The notes below the pieces were generated by a model. It did no database searches. It worked only from the letters and a program-made list of their open reading frames with translations, and had not been told where the DNA came from. Both the position numbers and the translations under genes were made by a program. A stretch of 42,022 nucleotides of DNA, taken from assembly GCA_017467185.1 (NCBI GenBank), contig JAFTSS010000010.1, positions 1 to 42,022 on the forward strand, written 5' to 3'. How positions within the stretch are numbered: the stretch's first letter is position 1; each line of letters opens with the position of its first letter. Shown piece after piece: positions 8,451 to 16,296 of the stretch. The DNA comes from Paludibacteraceae bacterium. Lineage in GTDB: Bacteria > Bacteroidota > Bacteroidia > Bacteroidales > Paludibacteraceae.

Positions 8451-9026
8451 TTAAAATTCTTTTAATACTGTATAAAGTCGCTGTATTGGCAATCCCATTA
8501 CGTTGAAATATGAGCCTTCGATATGTTCGACGCCGATGTAGCCAATCCACTCTTGTATGCCATAGGCGCCAGCTTTGTCCATAGGGCGATATTTATTGAC
8601 ATAATGTTCAATTTCAGCGTCAGTAAGTTCAGCAAATCGCACTTTGGTAGTTGATGCAAACGACACATTATTTTTGTTTGTACGCACACATACGCCTGTT
8701 ATCACATCGTGGGTTTTGCCCGACAATGAGCGCAACATTTCGCGAGCCTCAGCCTCGTTGGCAGGTTTGCCATATACATGTCCGTTGAGCCATACGATAG
8801 TGTCGGCAGTGATGAGTAGGTCGTTGTCTTCTAATGTGTAGGCATCAGCTTTTTGCTCGGCAAGATATATAGGTATTTCTTCGCCTTGAAGAGTATCGGG
8901 ATAGGTTTCCTCTAAACCAGGGATGACTTTAGTGGTGAATTCAATATCTAATCCAGCCAATAACTCCTTGCGACGTGGCGATTGCGACCCTAAAATTATA
9001 TTGAAAGTTGAAAGTTGAGAATTCAT
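8451..9026 (-). CDS. maf: Maf-type nucleoside triphosphate pyrophosphatase
   Basis: 191 residues, the normal length. It shows the Maf signature IILGSQSPRRKELL (10-23), TADTIVW (about 73-79) with the catalytic aspartate, and MDKAGAYGIQ (about 150-159). Maf proteins hydrolyse non-canonical or methylated nucleotides, or dTTP/UTP in the YhdE group, to keep them out of nucleic acids. The first nine residues (MNSQLSTFN) come from the TCAACTTTC repeat word found at gene boundaries, so the start codon lies at the edge of such an array. Downstream lies element A. Confidence 0.93.
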   Translation of the reverse strand: MNSQLSTFNIILGSQSPRRKELLAGLDIEFTTKVIPGLEETYPDTLQGEEIPIYLAEQKADAYTLEDNDLLITADTIVWLNGHVYGKPANEAEAREMLRSLSGKTHDVITGVCVRTNKNNVSFASTTKVRFAELTDAEIEHYVNKYRPMDKAGAYGIQEWIGYIGVEHIEGSYFNVMGLPIQRLYTVLKEF

Positions 9027-9042
9027 ATTTAAGAGTTTTTTG

Positions 9043-9269
9043 TTTTAACAGAAGTACAGAAACTATTTTAAGGGATAATTAGATTTTGTTAATTCAGAAT
9101 AGTCTCAGTTGGTTACCATTGTTTTTTAAGTACATGCCTTGTGATTAATTAGCAATTAGTAATTATATTAAGGGTTTGTACTTGAAAAAGAGATTGTCCT
9201 AATAGAGTTAAAAATAGAGATTATAATTTGTAAGCCAACAAATATGAGATATGTACTTATGTTGAAAAA
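9043..9269. repeat. Element B, copy 1
   Basis: Four AAGTACA motifs are arranged as two direct and two inverted copies: 9052-9058, 9128-9134, then TGTACTT at 9177-9183 and 9252-9258. The ends TTTTAACAGAAGTACAGAA and (inverted) TTTTTCAACATAAGTACAT are imperfect inverted repeats. It lies between the ubiA-like stop and maf. Copy 2 is at 10427-10657. Confidence 0.7.
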
Positions 9270-9273
9270 AGAA

Positions 9274-10248
9274 TTATTGCATTATCTGAAATATTCCAAA
9301 CATAGGGATGTGGTATGTTGCCGCAATTATGTAGTAATATATTAAGGCATAGAGGGTGCCGATGAGCATGATGAATTTGCAGAGCGACGATGCGTTGGCG
9401 TAGGCAGTGCAAGATTTTGACCACAAAATAGCAATTAAGCACACACTTGGTGCAACAATACCGAATAAGAAATAGCGAGCGGTGAGTGTACCTTCGAAAG
9501 GAATAACATTATAAACAAAGAAGGCTAAAATAGCGTTGGTCAATATGATAAGTGCAGTTAATACACCGCGAGTTATATTTTCGCCCCAAACAACAGCCAT
9601 AGTGTGACACTCGTATTCGCGGTCGCCAGGCTCGTCTTGTAGGTCTTTGATTGCTTCGCGTATGAATGTGAATAGAAATGAGAACAAAGCAAAACCGCAA
9701 ATCCAGCTATAAAGAGTTTTCAATATAGGAGTTTGACTTAGTAGTTCGCCGTATTTATTGCCCAATGCGGTGGCTTCAACAAACATAGGCACCATTGGCA
9801 CTAAGGCAGCCGATAGGGCTACAATAAGGTTGCCTACAATAAGTTGACGTTTATATGACGATGAGTAGAACCATAGCATACCTGGCACGATGACATATAT
9901 CATACCGAGTGTTAAACTGCGGAGATAAAAAGATGTTATCAAACCACATACGATGCCTACACCCGTAACAATTTGGTATAAGCGCATAGCTTCGGCTTTG
10001 CTCATAGTGTTGGTAACAATCACTCGGTCAGGGCGGTTGATGCGGTCGATTTTTACATCGAAATAGTCGTTGATGACATAACCGCCAGCGCAGATGAGAG
10101 AAGTGGCGGCAATGGCGCATAATACTACCCAGGTAGGTGTAGTTGAAGTTATGCCATACATTGTTAGTGTAGGTATTATTATACACCAATACATCAAAAT
10201 TTGTATTAGTGCCGTGAAAGCAACATTTATTGGTCTGAGAAGTTTCAT
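9274..10248 (-). CDS. UbiA-family prenyltransferase (geranylgeranylglycerol-phosphate geranylgeranyltransferase-like)
   Basis: 324 residues with about eight or nine membrane segments. The first aspartate-rich motif is NDYFDVKIDRINRPDR (about 61-76) and the second is DLQDEPGDREYE (about 199-210), as in UbiA enzymes that bind Mg-prenyl diphosphate. Bacteroidota carry a homologue of archaeal DGGGP synthase in this genomic context (next to KdsC-like, DUF2520 and Maf genes), so lipid or quinone prenylation is likely; the true acceptor is not shown. The gene is flanked on both sides by copies of element B. Confidence 0.9.
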   Translation of the reverse strand: MKLLRPINVAFTALIQILMYWCIIIPTLTMYGITSTTPTWVVLCAIAATSLICAGGYVINDYFDVKIDRINRPDRVIVTNTMSKAEAMRLYQIVTGVGIVCGLITSFYLRSLTLGMIYVIVPGMLWFYSSSYKRQLIVGNLIVALSAALVPMVPMFVEATALGNKYGELLSQTPILKTLYSWICGFALFSFLFTFIREAIKDLQDEPGDREYECHTMAVVWGENITRGVLTALIILTNAILAFFVYNVIPFEGTLTARYFLFGIVAPSVCLIAILWSKSCTAYANASSLCKFIMLIGTLYALIYYYIIAATYHIPMFGIFQIMQ

Positions 10249-10255
10249 ATTTTTT

Positions 10256-10298
10256 AGTAGTGAGTAGTTAGTAACGAGTAGCGAGATTTACTCGCTTT
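10256..10298. repeat. TAGCGAG/TAGTGAG word array before the ubiA-like start
   Basis: The words TAGTAG, TGAGTAG, TTAGTAACGAG and TAGCGAG follow the start codon region directly. On the coding strand they read as CT-rich repeats ending in CTAAAAAAT just before the ATG. Variants recur at 27840-27852 and 27940-27960. Confidence 0.7.
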
Positions 10299-10305
10299 GC
10301 TCGTT

Positions 10306-10402
10306 GTTTTTTAGACATAATGACATAAGAACATATTTTTTTTTCTTGACATAATGGTCTTGCTTTTGCTTTGCAAAATCTCGACACTAAAGACAGATTT
10401 TT
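10306..10402. repeat. Element A, partial copy 3 (inverted)
   Basis: Starts with TTTTTTAGACATAATGACAT and includes AAAATCTCGACACTAAAGAC. The whole stretch is the reverse complement of the right half of copy 2 (8347-8441). Only one terminal repeat is present. It abuts element B copy 2; together with 10256-10298 they fill the gap 10249-10675. Confidence 0.65.
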
Positions 10403-10426
10403 ACTCGCTTTGCTCGTTTTGTTTAT

Positions 10427-10657
10427 TTTAACAGAAGTACAGAATTTTGTTTTTGGACGATTTGGTTTGGTTGTTTTGTATTGTTTTGGTTGGTTGATTG
10501 ATGTTGTTTTTTTTTAAGTACATGTCATGATAGATTATAGATAGTAGCTAAGATTTAGGGCGTGTACTTAAAAAAAGCAGTTGTACTAATGAACTCAAAA
10601 ATGCAATCTTAATTTTTATAAGCCTATGAAAAGAAAATATGTACTTATGTTAGGAAA
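10427..10657. repeat. Element B, copy 2
   Basis: Same arrangement as copy 1: AAGTACA at 10435 and 10516, then TGTACTT at 10563 and 10640. Spacings are 81, 47 and 77 nt against 76, 49 and 75 nt in copy 1, with the same flanking words (TTAACAGAAGTACAGAA, ATATGTACTTATGTT). The intervening sequence has diverged while the motif layout is kept. Confidence 0.7.
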
Positions 10658-10675
10658 AAATGCCGAATGGCATAA

Positions 10676-11197
10676 TTACCACGCATAAGCGTCGGAGTTG
10701 TGCATCCATTTTTCTTGAGCCTTTAGCACTTGTTCGATGACGTCTCTGCCGCAGCCTTCGCCGCCATTGCGGTCGGAAACATAGTGGGCTACTGCTTTGA
10801 TTTCAGGTGCTGCATCGGCAGGGGCGCAGGCAATGCCACAACGTGTCATCACCTCATAATCAGGTATATCGTCGCCCATATACATCACCTCTTCGGCTTT
10901 GAGATTGTGTTTTTTTAGGAAATCCTCGAATTGCACAATCTTGTTGGATGCACCGAGGTAGATGTCAGAGCAGCCTAAGCTTTCGAAACGTAGGCGTACG
11001 GCCTCGACATTGGCACCTGTGATGATGGCAATAGGGTAGCCAAGTTTTGAAGCATGCTGGATGGCATAACCATCTTTTATATTTATCATTCGCATTGGTA
11101 GTCCGTCAAGACCGAGAGGCATACAACCTGCCGATAGTACACCATCGACATCAAATGCGAATGCCTTTATGTTGTTTAATGCTTGTTTGAAATTCAT
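10676..11197 (-). CDS. kdsC: KdsC-like HAD phosphatase (KDO 8-phosphate phosphatase)
   Basis: 173 residues, as for KdsC. HAD motif I is FDVDGVLSAG (14-23), motif II is ITGAN (about 58-62), and motif III/IV lies in YMGDDIPDYEVM (about 106-117). The C-terminal part GGEGCGRDVIEQVL matches the KdsC tail (GGxGAVRE in E. coli). The enzyme removes phosphate from KDO 8-phosphate during lipopolysaccharide core synthesis. S-A-G replaces the usual T-D-G after motif I, so activity on another sugar acid phosphate is possible. It lies in the nitroreductase-DUF2520-kdsC run. Confidence 0.85.
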   Translation of the reverse strand: MNFKQALNNIKAFAFDVDGVLSAGCMPLGLDGLPMRMINIKDGYAIQHASKLGYPIAIITGANVEAVRLRFESLGCSDIYLGASNKIVQFEDFLKKHNLKAEEVMYMGDDIPDYEVMTRCGIACAPADAAPEIKAVAHYVSDRNGGEGCGRDVIEQVLKAQEKWMHNSDAYAW

Positions 11198-11217
11198 TTT
11201 TTTAGATTTTAGATGTT

Positions 11218-11304
11218 AGACACGAGATGTGAGATTTATTTGGTCGTTTTGTCTACAAGTCTTGTATCTCGTATCTCGTGTCTCGTGTCTCGTATCTCGT
11301 GTCT
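11218..11304. repeat. Inverted GACACGAG word arrays between the DUF2520 and kdsC genes
   Basis: GACACGAGATGTGAGAT (11219-11235) faces the arm from 11261 with repeated ATCTCGT and GTCTCGT words. The arms are complementary and could form one hairpin over the whole gap. The same word occurs inside the femAB-like gene at 20147-20182. Confidence 0.75.
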
Positions 11305-11311
11305 ATATAAT

Positions 11312-12094
11312 TTATATCTTTTTAATCTGTTCTGATAGCAAAGTGTATATTTCTTGCCATTCGGGGTCTTTGTGGAGGAGGGTGATGTGCTGGTCGAGAA
11401 TACGATTGTCGCCCCGACGGGCTGGCCCTGTTTGAGCTGCACGAGGACCAATTTTTTTTACTTTGTTTACCGATTCAGTTATCAATCCATGCAATACGTC
11501 GAACGGAATATTCTTACGATTCAGCATTTTCTCGGCATAGATATACATGAGGTTGGAAAAATTGCATGCGAACACACTTGCAAGGTGTAATTCTTTGCGG
11601 TCTTCTGATGATAATCGGTAGATTTTTTGCGACATACAGCGAGCAATATCGTTTATCAGAGTTTCGCTCTCTTTGTTGTTAGCCTCGATGAAGAAAGGTA
11701 CTTTGCGTAGATCAATACGCTTTTCCTTTGAGAAAGTTTGTAGAGGGTAGAGGCATCCGTAGTTGTCGCGCACTTGTTTGAAAATAGAGATAGGCATACT
11801 GCCAGCAGTGTGGATATGTAGGCCTTTGCGAATTTTTATGTGATTCATCACCCATTGTAGTGAGTCGTCGGTGAGTGCATAGATGTAGATATGGGAAGTG
11901 GGTTCGACCTCTTCATATACATTTGTGGCTTTGGCGCCAACTTGCGAAGCCAAAGCCTTAGCAGATTCAAGTGTACGACTATACACTTGCACGATGTTAT
12001 GCCCTGCATCTTTTAATGCAGGTGCAAGATGCCATGCTACATTTCCTGCACCGATGAAGGTGATGTTAAAATGTATTCCTATGGAGTTTATCAT
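11312..12094 (-). CDS. Rossmann-fold protein with DUF2520 domain
   Basis: 260 residues. An N-terminal NAD(P)-binding fold has ITFIGAGNVAWHLAPAL (10-26). The C-terminal helical DUF2520 domain contains HLASVFACNFSNLMY (about 170-184) and the family motif AQTGPARRGD near 219-228. Relatives resemble ketopantoate or pyrroline-carboxylate reductases, but no reaction is established for this Bacteroidota group. The start overlaps the end of the nitroreductase gene by 29 bp, indicating translational coupling. Confidence 0.9.
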   Translation of the reverse strand: MINSIGIHFNITFIGAGNVAWHLAPALKDAGHNIVQVYSRTLESAKALASQVGAKATNVYEEVEPTSHIYIYALTDDSLQWVMNHIKIRKGLHIHTAGSMPISIFKQVRDNYGCLYPLQTFSKEKRIDLRKVPFFIEANNKESETLINDIARCMSQKIYRLSSEDRKELHLASVFACNFSNLMYIYAEKMLNRKNIPFDVLHGLITESVNKVKKIGPRAAQTGPARRGDNRILDQHITLLHKDPEWQEIYTLLSEQIKKI

Positions 12095-12593
12095 AGCTGA
12101 GTTTTTCTTCGTCGTAAGGTTTGCGTTCTTCGTTCTTGTAGCCTAAAGTTACGATATTTAACACCTCAAGATTTTCAGGAATGTTGAGTAGTTGGCGTAT
12201 ATATTCGCCTGCAGTTTCGGTTTCGGTGTGCATGCGGTTATATACTTGTACCCAGCAAGAGCCAAGTTCGAGGTCGGCAGCGGCTAATTGTATGATAAGA
12301 GCTGCGATAGAGGCATCTTCGAACCAAACATCGCTTTTTTCAGGCGAAGCACATACTACGATAGCCATAGGTGCATCGGCTACGAATTTGCTACCCAACT
12401 CGCGACAAGTTGACATTTTTTGCAACAATTCGCGGTCGTCCACAACGATAAACTCCCAGCCATTAGTGCGTTTTGAGGCAGGCGACATGAGAGCAGAGCG
12501 TAGGATAGAATCAATTTTTTCTTGTTCAACAGGACGATTTTCGTATTTGCGAATCGAACGGCGATTCTTTACAAGGTCATAAAAAGAAGTCAT
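12066..12593 (-). CDS. Nitroreductase-family flavoprotein
   Basis: 175 residues. The N-terminal FMN-binding motif RRSIRKYENRPV lies at 11-22, with MSPASKRTNGWEFIVV at 36-51 and the C-terminal IVTLGYKNEERKP near 146-158. Such enzymes reduce nitro groups, quinones or flavins with NAD(P)H; the substrate is unknown. It is the first gene of a minus-strand run whose promoter box lies at 12817-12824. The leader between promoter and start is about 215 nt of CTCTAAA repeats. Confidence 0.9.
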   Translation of the reverse strand: MTSFYDLVKNRRSIRKYENRPVEQEKIDSILRSALMSPASKRTNGWEFIVVDDRELLQKMSTCRELGSKFVADAPMAIVVCASPEKSDVWFEDASIAALIIQLAAADLELGSCWVQVYNRMHTETETAGEYIRQLLNIPENLEVLNIVTLGYKNEERKPYDEEKLSYDKLHRNTF

Positions 12594-12598
12594 ATTTT

Positions 12599-12800
12599 AG
12601 TTTAGAGTTTAGAGTTTAGAGTTTAGAGAATAGAGATTATAGATTAGTGTTTAGATTATAGTGTTTAGAGTATAGTGATTAGTGTATAGTGATTAGTGAT
12701 TAGTGTTTAGTGATTAGTGATTAGAATTTAGAGTTTAGTGTTTAGTGTTTAGAGTATAGTGTTTAGAGTTTAGTGATTAGTGTATAGTGTTTAGAGTTAT
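12599..12800. repeat. TTTAGAG/TTTAGTG word array in the nitroreductase leader
   Basis: About 200 bp made almost only of 7-nt words TTTAGAG, TTTAGTG, GATTAGT and GTATAGT. On the coding strand it reads CTCTAAACTCTAAA and ends in CTAAAAT just before the ATG at 12593. The gap holds no gene. Confidence 0.9.
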
Positions 12801-12816
12801 GGTGTTTATAATTTTG

Positions 12817-12824
12817 CAAAGATA
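12817..12824 (-). promoter_or_regulatory. -7 box for the nitroreductase-DUF2520-kdsC run
   Basis: Minus-strand TATCTTTG fits TAnnTTTG and predicts a start near 12811. No clear -33 TTTG is visible 19-21 nt upstream. Confidence 0.5.
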
Positions 12825-12865
12825 CGAAAAAATGACGGAATAATAGATAAAAAATAACTTCTTTT

Positions 12866-14158
12866 TTATTTTTTTAGGGAGAAGTCGAAGCGTAGTCCAC
12901 CATTAGGTCGATTAGAGGCCGTAATTGTGCCATTGTGAAATTGGACAGCATGTTTGACTATAGATAGTCCGAGACCTGTTCCTCCTATTTTACGAGAACG
13001 ACCTTTGTCTATGCGGTAGAATCGTTCAAATAGGCGAGATAATTGTTTTTCTTCTACGCCACATCCATCATCTTCAAATCTTATGAGGCATTCAGTCTCG
13101 TTGTTTTCGATGAGAGATATGTAGATATTTTTGCCTTTTGAGTATGTTAGGGCATTTTCTGTGAGGTTTTGGAATATGGAGCTTATTAGCGAAATATTGC
13201 CATTTATTGTTACTTGCTCATTAAAATTGTTATGTAATATTAGGCGTTCTTCTTCGGGCATTATTTGCATTTCATTTTCTAATTCTTCAATGATGCTGTT
13301 AATTAACACCTTTTCTTTGTTTATTAAAGAACTGCCATCTTCCATTCTTGTTATTAACGATACGTCTGATAGTAATTTTCGTAATCGTTCATTGTTAGTG
13401 TAGCATCGTTCGATTAGTTCTTGTTTTTTTTCTTCGCTTAAATTTATTCCAGATAGTAGAGTTTCGAGACATACTTGTATTGATGCTATAGGGGTCTTTA
13501 GTTCGTGATTTATATTGTTGGTAAGTTGTCTTTTAAGTCGGTTTTTCTCTTGTTCGGCTTCATAGAAATTTATTCTTTCTATAGATTTTCCTAAATGTTT
13601 TGTGATGAAGTAGGCTATTACGCTTATTATTAAGCTAATAAGAATCATTATGACTAAAAAAGTCCATTCGGCTCGAAGTAGTTCACGTAGTGTAGAAGAG
13701 TAGGGAATTGCAGTTCGGACGATTATGTCTTTACCGCGTGTTGCAGAATAAAAATATTTTTGACCATCACTTGCAGATTGTCGGCTAATATGATAGCTTG
13801 AACCATTTTTTAGTGCGCCAATAATTTCTGGGCGTGTAATATGATTATCAAGATGATCGAGAGATAGTTTATTGTCATAAACTACAGTGCCATCAATATT
13901 TATGATTGATACACGCAGGTTGTCGAAAGGTTGTTTTGTGATTAAATTATTGTCGTCAAAAGATAGGTTGTTTTCTAGTGTGGTTAATAGATAATTGTTG
14001 TATAGTTGCAATTGAGAATTTAGCGATTCAGACTTATATTGCTTTTCGCGTACATATTGAAAGCCTATAAAACATAGATTTATAGACCATAAAAAAATGA
14101 GCAATATAAAGAACAATTGCTTGTGATAAGATAATTTAGTCGGTGAATCCATAACCAA
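12866..14158 (-). CDS. Sensor histidine kinase, PhoR-like by context
   Basis: 430 residues. Membrane segments lie at about 16-35 and 166-186, enclosing an extracytoplasmic sensor of about 130 residues. The H-box NINHELKTP has His218, the N-box is NLTENALTYS, the G1 box is DDGCGV, the F-box is LFERFYRID and the G2 box is GGTGLGLSIVKHAV. Its start overlaps the upstream response regulator gene by 23 bp, so the two form a pair. The position beside porin-pstSCAB suggests it senses phosphate limitation, but the sequence alone does not prove the signal. No HAMP or PAS domain is obvious. Translation could also start at Met3. Confidence 0.93.
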   Translation of the reverse strand: MVMDSPTKLSYHKQLFFILLIFLWSINLCFIGFQYVREKQYKSESLNSQLQLYNNYLLTTLENNLSFDDNNLITKQPFDNLRVSIINIDGTVVYDNKLSLDHLDNHITRPEIIGALKNGSSYHISRQSASDGQKYFYSATRGKDIIVRTAIPYSSTLRELLRAEWTFLVIMILISLIISVIAYFITKHLGKSIERINFYEAEQEKNRLKRQLTNNINHELKTPIASIQVCLETLLSGINLSEEKKQELIERCYTNNERLRKLLSDVSLITRMEDGSSLINKEKVLINSIIEELENEMQIMPEEERLILHNNFNEQVTINGNISLISSIFQNLTENALTYSKGKNIYISLIENNETECLIRFEDDGCGVEEKQLSRLFERFYRIDKGRSRKIGGTGLGLSIVKHAVQFHNGTITASNRPNGGLRFDFSLKK

Positions 14159-14840
14159 AGCCTGAACGAGTTACTATATAAGATCCATAAATGCCTATTT
14201 TTTGGCGGAGTCGAGTGATATTGACATCGATAGTGCGGTCGAGCACAATAACTTCATCGCTCCATACTCTGCTTAAAAGTTGTTCGCGAGAGCATATTTT
14301 GCCTTTATGAGAGATTAAGTATGCTAATAATTCAAACTCTTTTCGAGTGAGTTTTATTTCTTTGTCATCGATGGTACATCTTTTAAATTCTAAATCAAGA
14401 GTTAATCCATTGACTTTTAGTTCATTGTTTTTCTCTTTCTTTATAGTTGATTTGTGGTTAGATGTGCGTCTTAAAACACTTTTAACTCGTGCTATAACAT
14501 TGCGGATGGTGTATGGTTTCATTATATAGTCATCGGCTCCGAGATTAAGCCCCATAACCATGTCGTCTTCGGTGTCGCGAGCTGTGCAGAATATTATAGG
14601 AGTATTTTCGGTAGTTGCATTAGATTTCAACATTTTAGCCATTTTAATTCCACTGATTTCGCCCATCATGATGTCGAGAATGATAAGAGAATAAGACTCT
14701 AAGTTGTAAGTAAGAGCTTGTTCGGCACTGAAGGCTATGTCGATATCATAGCCTTCGTTTTCGAGGTTGAGTTTGAGAACCTCGCAAAGAGTTTCTTCGT
14801 CGTCAACTATTAAGATACGTTCTGTTGCCATATTACACAT
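14136..14840 (-). CDS. OmpR/PhoB-family response regulator
   Basis: 234 residues. The receiver domain (8-122) has the acidic pair Asp13-Asp14, the phosphoacceptor Asp56 in LIILDIMM and the conserved lysine in DDYIMKPY. A winged-helix DNA-binding domain (about 145-232) ends in TRSGFGYGFTD. It is paired with the histidine kinase downstream and divergent from porin-pstSCAB, the probable targets. A start at Met4 (14831, MATERILIV) is equally possible and gives a longer leader after the -7 box at 14852-14859. Confidence 0.93.
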   Translation of the reverse strand: MCNMATERILIVDDEETLCEVLKLNLENEGYDIDIAFSAEQALTYNLESYSLIILDIMMGEISGIKMAKMLKSNATTENTPIIFCTARDTEDDMVMGLNLGADDYIMKPYTIRNVIARVKSVLRRTSNHKSTIKKEKNNELKVNGLTLDLEFKRCTIDDKEIKLTRKEFELLAYLISHKGKICSREQLLSRVWSDEVIVLDRTIDVNITRLRQKIGIYGSYIVTRSGFGYGFTD

Positions 14841-14851
14841 AATTTATAATG

Positions 14852-14859
14852 CAAAATTA
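14852..14859 (-). promoter_or_regulatory. -7 box of the response regulator gene
   Basis: Minus-strand TAATTTTG fits TAnnTTTG and predicts a start near 14846, only 6-15 nt before the possible start codons. No -33 match is seen at the usual distance. Confidence 0.55.
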
Positions 14860-14886
14860 GAAAAAAAACTTGAATGTTGGTTTATG

Positions 14887-14969
14887 TGTGAAAAGATTTA
14901 ACAAAAATGTAACATTTTTGGTGAAAAGACTTAATTGATGTTTAATCTTTTTGTAATAATTATGAAACA
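14887..14969. promoter_or_regulatory. Hexamers phased every 11 bp, candidate Pho-box array
   Basis: Between the divergent regulator and porin promoters, hexamers start at 14887, 14898, 14909, 14920, 14931, 14942, 14953 and 14964: TGTGAA, TTAACA, GTAACA, GGTGAA, TTAATT, TTAATC, GTAATA, GAAACA. Each is separated by 5 nt. Direct repeats with an 11-bp step are the known layout of PhoB/PhoP operators (TTAACA-like in Bacillus). The last hexamer lies 9 bp before the porin -7 box, where an activator would act. The downstream genes encode a phosphate transporter. Some hexamers match poorly. Confidence 0.5.
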
Positions 14970-14978
14970 ATATAGCTC

Positions 14979-14986
14979 TAATTTTG
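14979..14986 (+). promoter_or_regulatory. -7 box of the porin (and possibly pst) transcript
   Basis: TAATTTTG fits TAnnTTTG. There is no TTTG 19-21 nt upstream, as expected if an activator bound to the phased hexamers replaces the -33 contact. The leader would be about 70 nt. Confidence 0.55.
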
Positions 14987-15061
14987 CACTTGAAAAGTAA
15001 TAGTAATTTTTGGAGCTCGAAATTGGCTATTGAATTTGTTTAATTTATTAGTTTTTGATTT

Positions 15062-16078
15062 ATGAAAAAAATGAAATTTGTTTTGATTGCAATTTTGACA
15101 TTTATGTCGGTGAATGTTATGGCTATGGATTCTGTGGCTACAGAAAAAGGTAAAGTGGAAAATAAGGTGGCTGAGAGTGAGGAGCCAAAGGGAAAGGCGA
15201 TTGTTTCGGTGTTTGCTAATTTTAATATGGCAATGCAGAATGGTGTATCGAAATGTGGTTTTCAGTTGGATCGTTCGTATGTGGGGTATCAGTATTCATT
15301 GGGAAAAGGGTTGGAATTGAAGGCAGTGATGGATATTGGAAAACCAAGCGTGGTGGATGATTATCACTATGTGGCATATATTAAGAATGCACAAGTGAGT
15401 TGGAAACATAAAGGATTGACATTGACTGGTGGTATGATTTCGACAACGCAGTTTAATATGCAGGAGAAGTTTTGGGGCTATAGATATATTTATAAGTCGT
15501 TCCAAGACCAGTATAAATTTGGAAGTAGTGCGGATTTGGGTTTGTCGGTAGCATATAAATTTGCAGACTGGGTGTCGGCAGATGTGATTATGACCAATGG
15601 TGAGGGGTATAAAAAGATTCAAGGTGATTTAGGTTTTCAATATGGATTGGGTTTGACTTTTACGCCTGTTGAAGGGTTGTCGTTGAGATTGTATGGAGGA
15701 TTGAATGATGCGACAGAGGCAGAGAAGGTGAATGTGTATAATTATGCTGCATTTGTAGGTTATAAGAATAAGGTGTTTTCGTTGGGCGGGGAGTTTGCTA
15801 TGATGCAGAATTCGGGTAATGTGAAGAGTAGAAATCAATTGGGATGCTCGGTGTATGGCTCGGTTAAGGCGCATAAGATAGTTGATGTTTATGCACGTTG
15901 GGATATGTTGACATCGAATAATGGATGGAATGCGGCAAAGGATGAAATGGCAGTGATAGCAGGTGCACAGGTGAAATTGGGTAAGTATGTGAAGATTGCA
16001 CCTAATTTTAGAATGACTATACCGAAGGAAGGAGAGAATAAGTATATGGCATACGTGAGTTGTTATTTTGGACTTTAG
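15062..16078 (+). CDS. Outer-membrane porin, probably phosphate-related
   Basis: 338 residues. A signal peptide (MKKMKFVLIAILTFMSVNVMA) ends near residue 21. The mature part is rich in alternating aromatic/polar beta-strand segments such as SYVGYQYSLGKGLELKAVMD and ends in a strand with a terminal hydrophobic residue (YMAYVSCYFGL). The overall style is that of Bacteroidota porins related to OprO/OprP. It is the first gene of the phosphate locus and sits under a candidate Pho-box promoter, so phosphate uptake across the outer membrane is the likely role. The porin class is clear, the substrate inferred. Confidence 0.8.
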   Translation: MKKMKFVLIAILTFMSVNVMAMDSVATEKGKVENKVAESEEPKGKAIVSVFANFNMAMQNGVSKCGFQLDRSYVGYQYSLGKGLELKAVMDIGKPSVVDDYHYVAYIKNAQVSWKHKGLTLTGGMISTTQFNMQEKFWGYRYIYKSFQDQYKFGSSADLGLSVAYKFADWVSADVIMTNGEGYKKIQGDLGFQYGLGLTFTPVEGLSLRLYGGLNDATEAEKVNVYNYAAFVGYKNKVFSLGGEFAMMQNSGNVKSRNQLGCSVYGSVKAHKIVDVYARWDMLTSNNGWNAAKDEMAVIAGAQVKLGKYVKIAPNFRMTIPKEGENKYMAYVSCYFGL

Positions 16079-16080
16079 TT

Positions 16081-16237
16081 AATGCACAATTCACAATGCA
16101 CAATTCACAATGCATAATTCACAATGCATAATTCACAATGCACAATGCACAATTTACAATGCATAATTTATAATGCATAATTTATAATGCACAATTTACA
16201 ATGCATAATTTATAATGCATAATTTATAATGCATAGT
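16081..16237. repeat. AATGCACAATTCACAATGCATAAT word array between porin and pstS
   Basis: About 160 bp of 12-nt-spaced words AATGCATAATTT, AATGCACAATTC and AATTCACAATGC begin right after the porin stop codon. The words are nearly palindromic (ATGCAT). The remaining 60 bp before pstS are AT-rich without a clear TAnnTTTG box, so pstS may be read from the porin promoter. Confidence 0.9.
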
Positions 16238-16296
16238 GTACAATAGAGAGAAAAAATTTAAATATAAATTATTAACTTAAACTTTTTAATTAGATT

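Noticed and set aside
12599-12800. Coding region or regulatory RNA in the TTTAGAG array
   Set aside because: The array is low-complexity with frequent stop codons in all frames and no stable local structure of its own.
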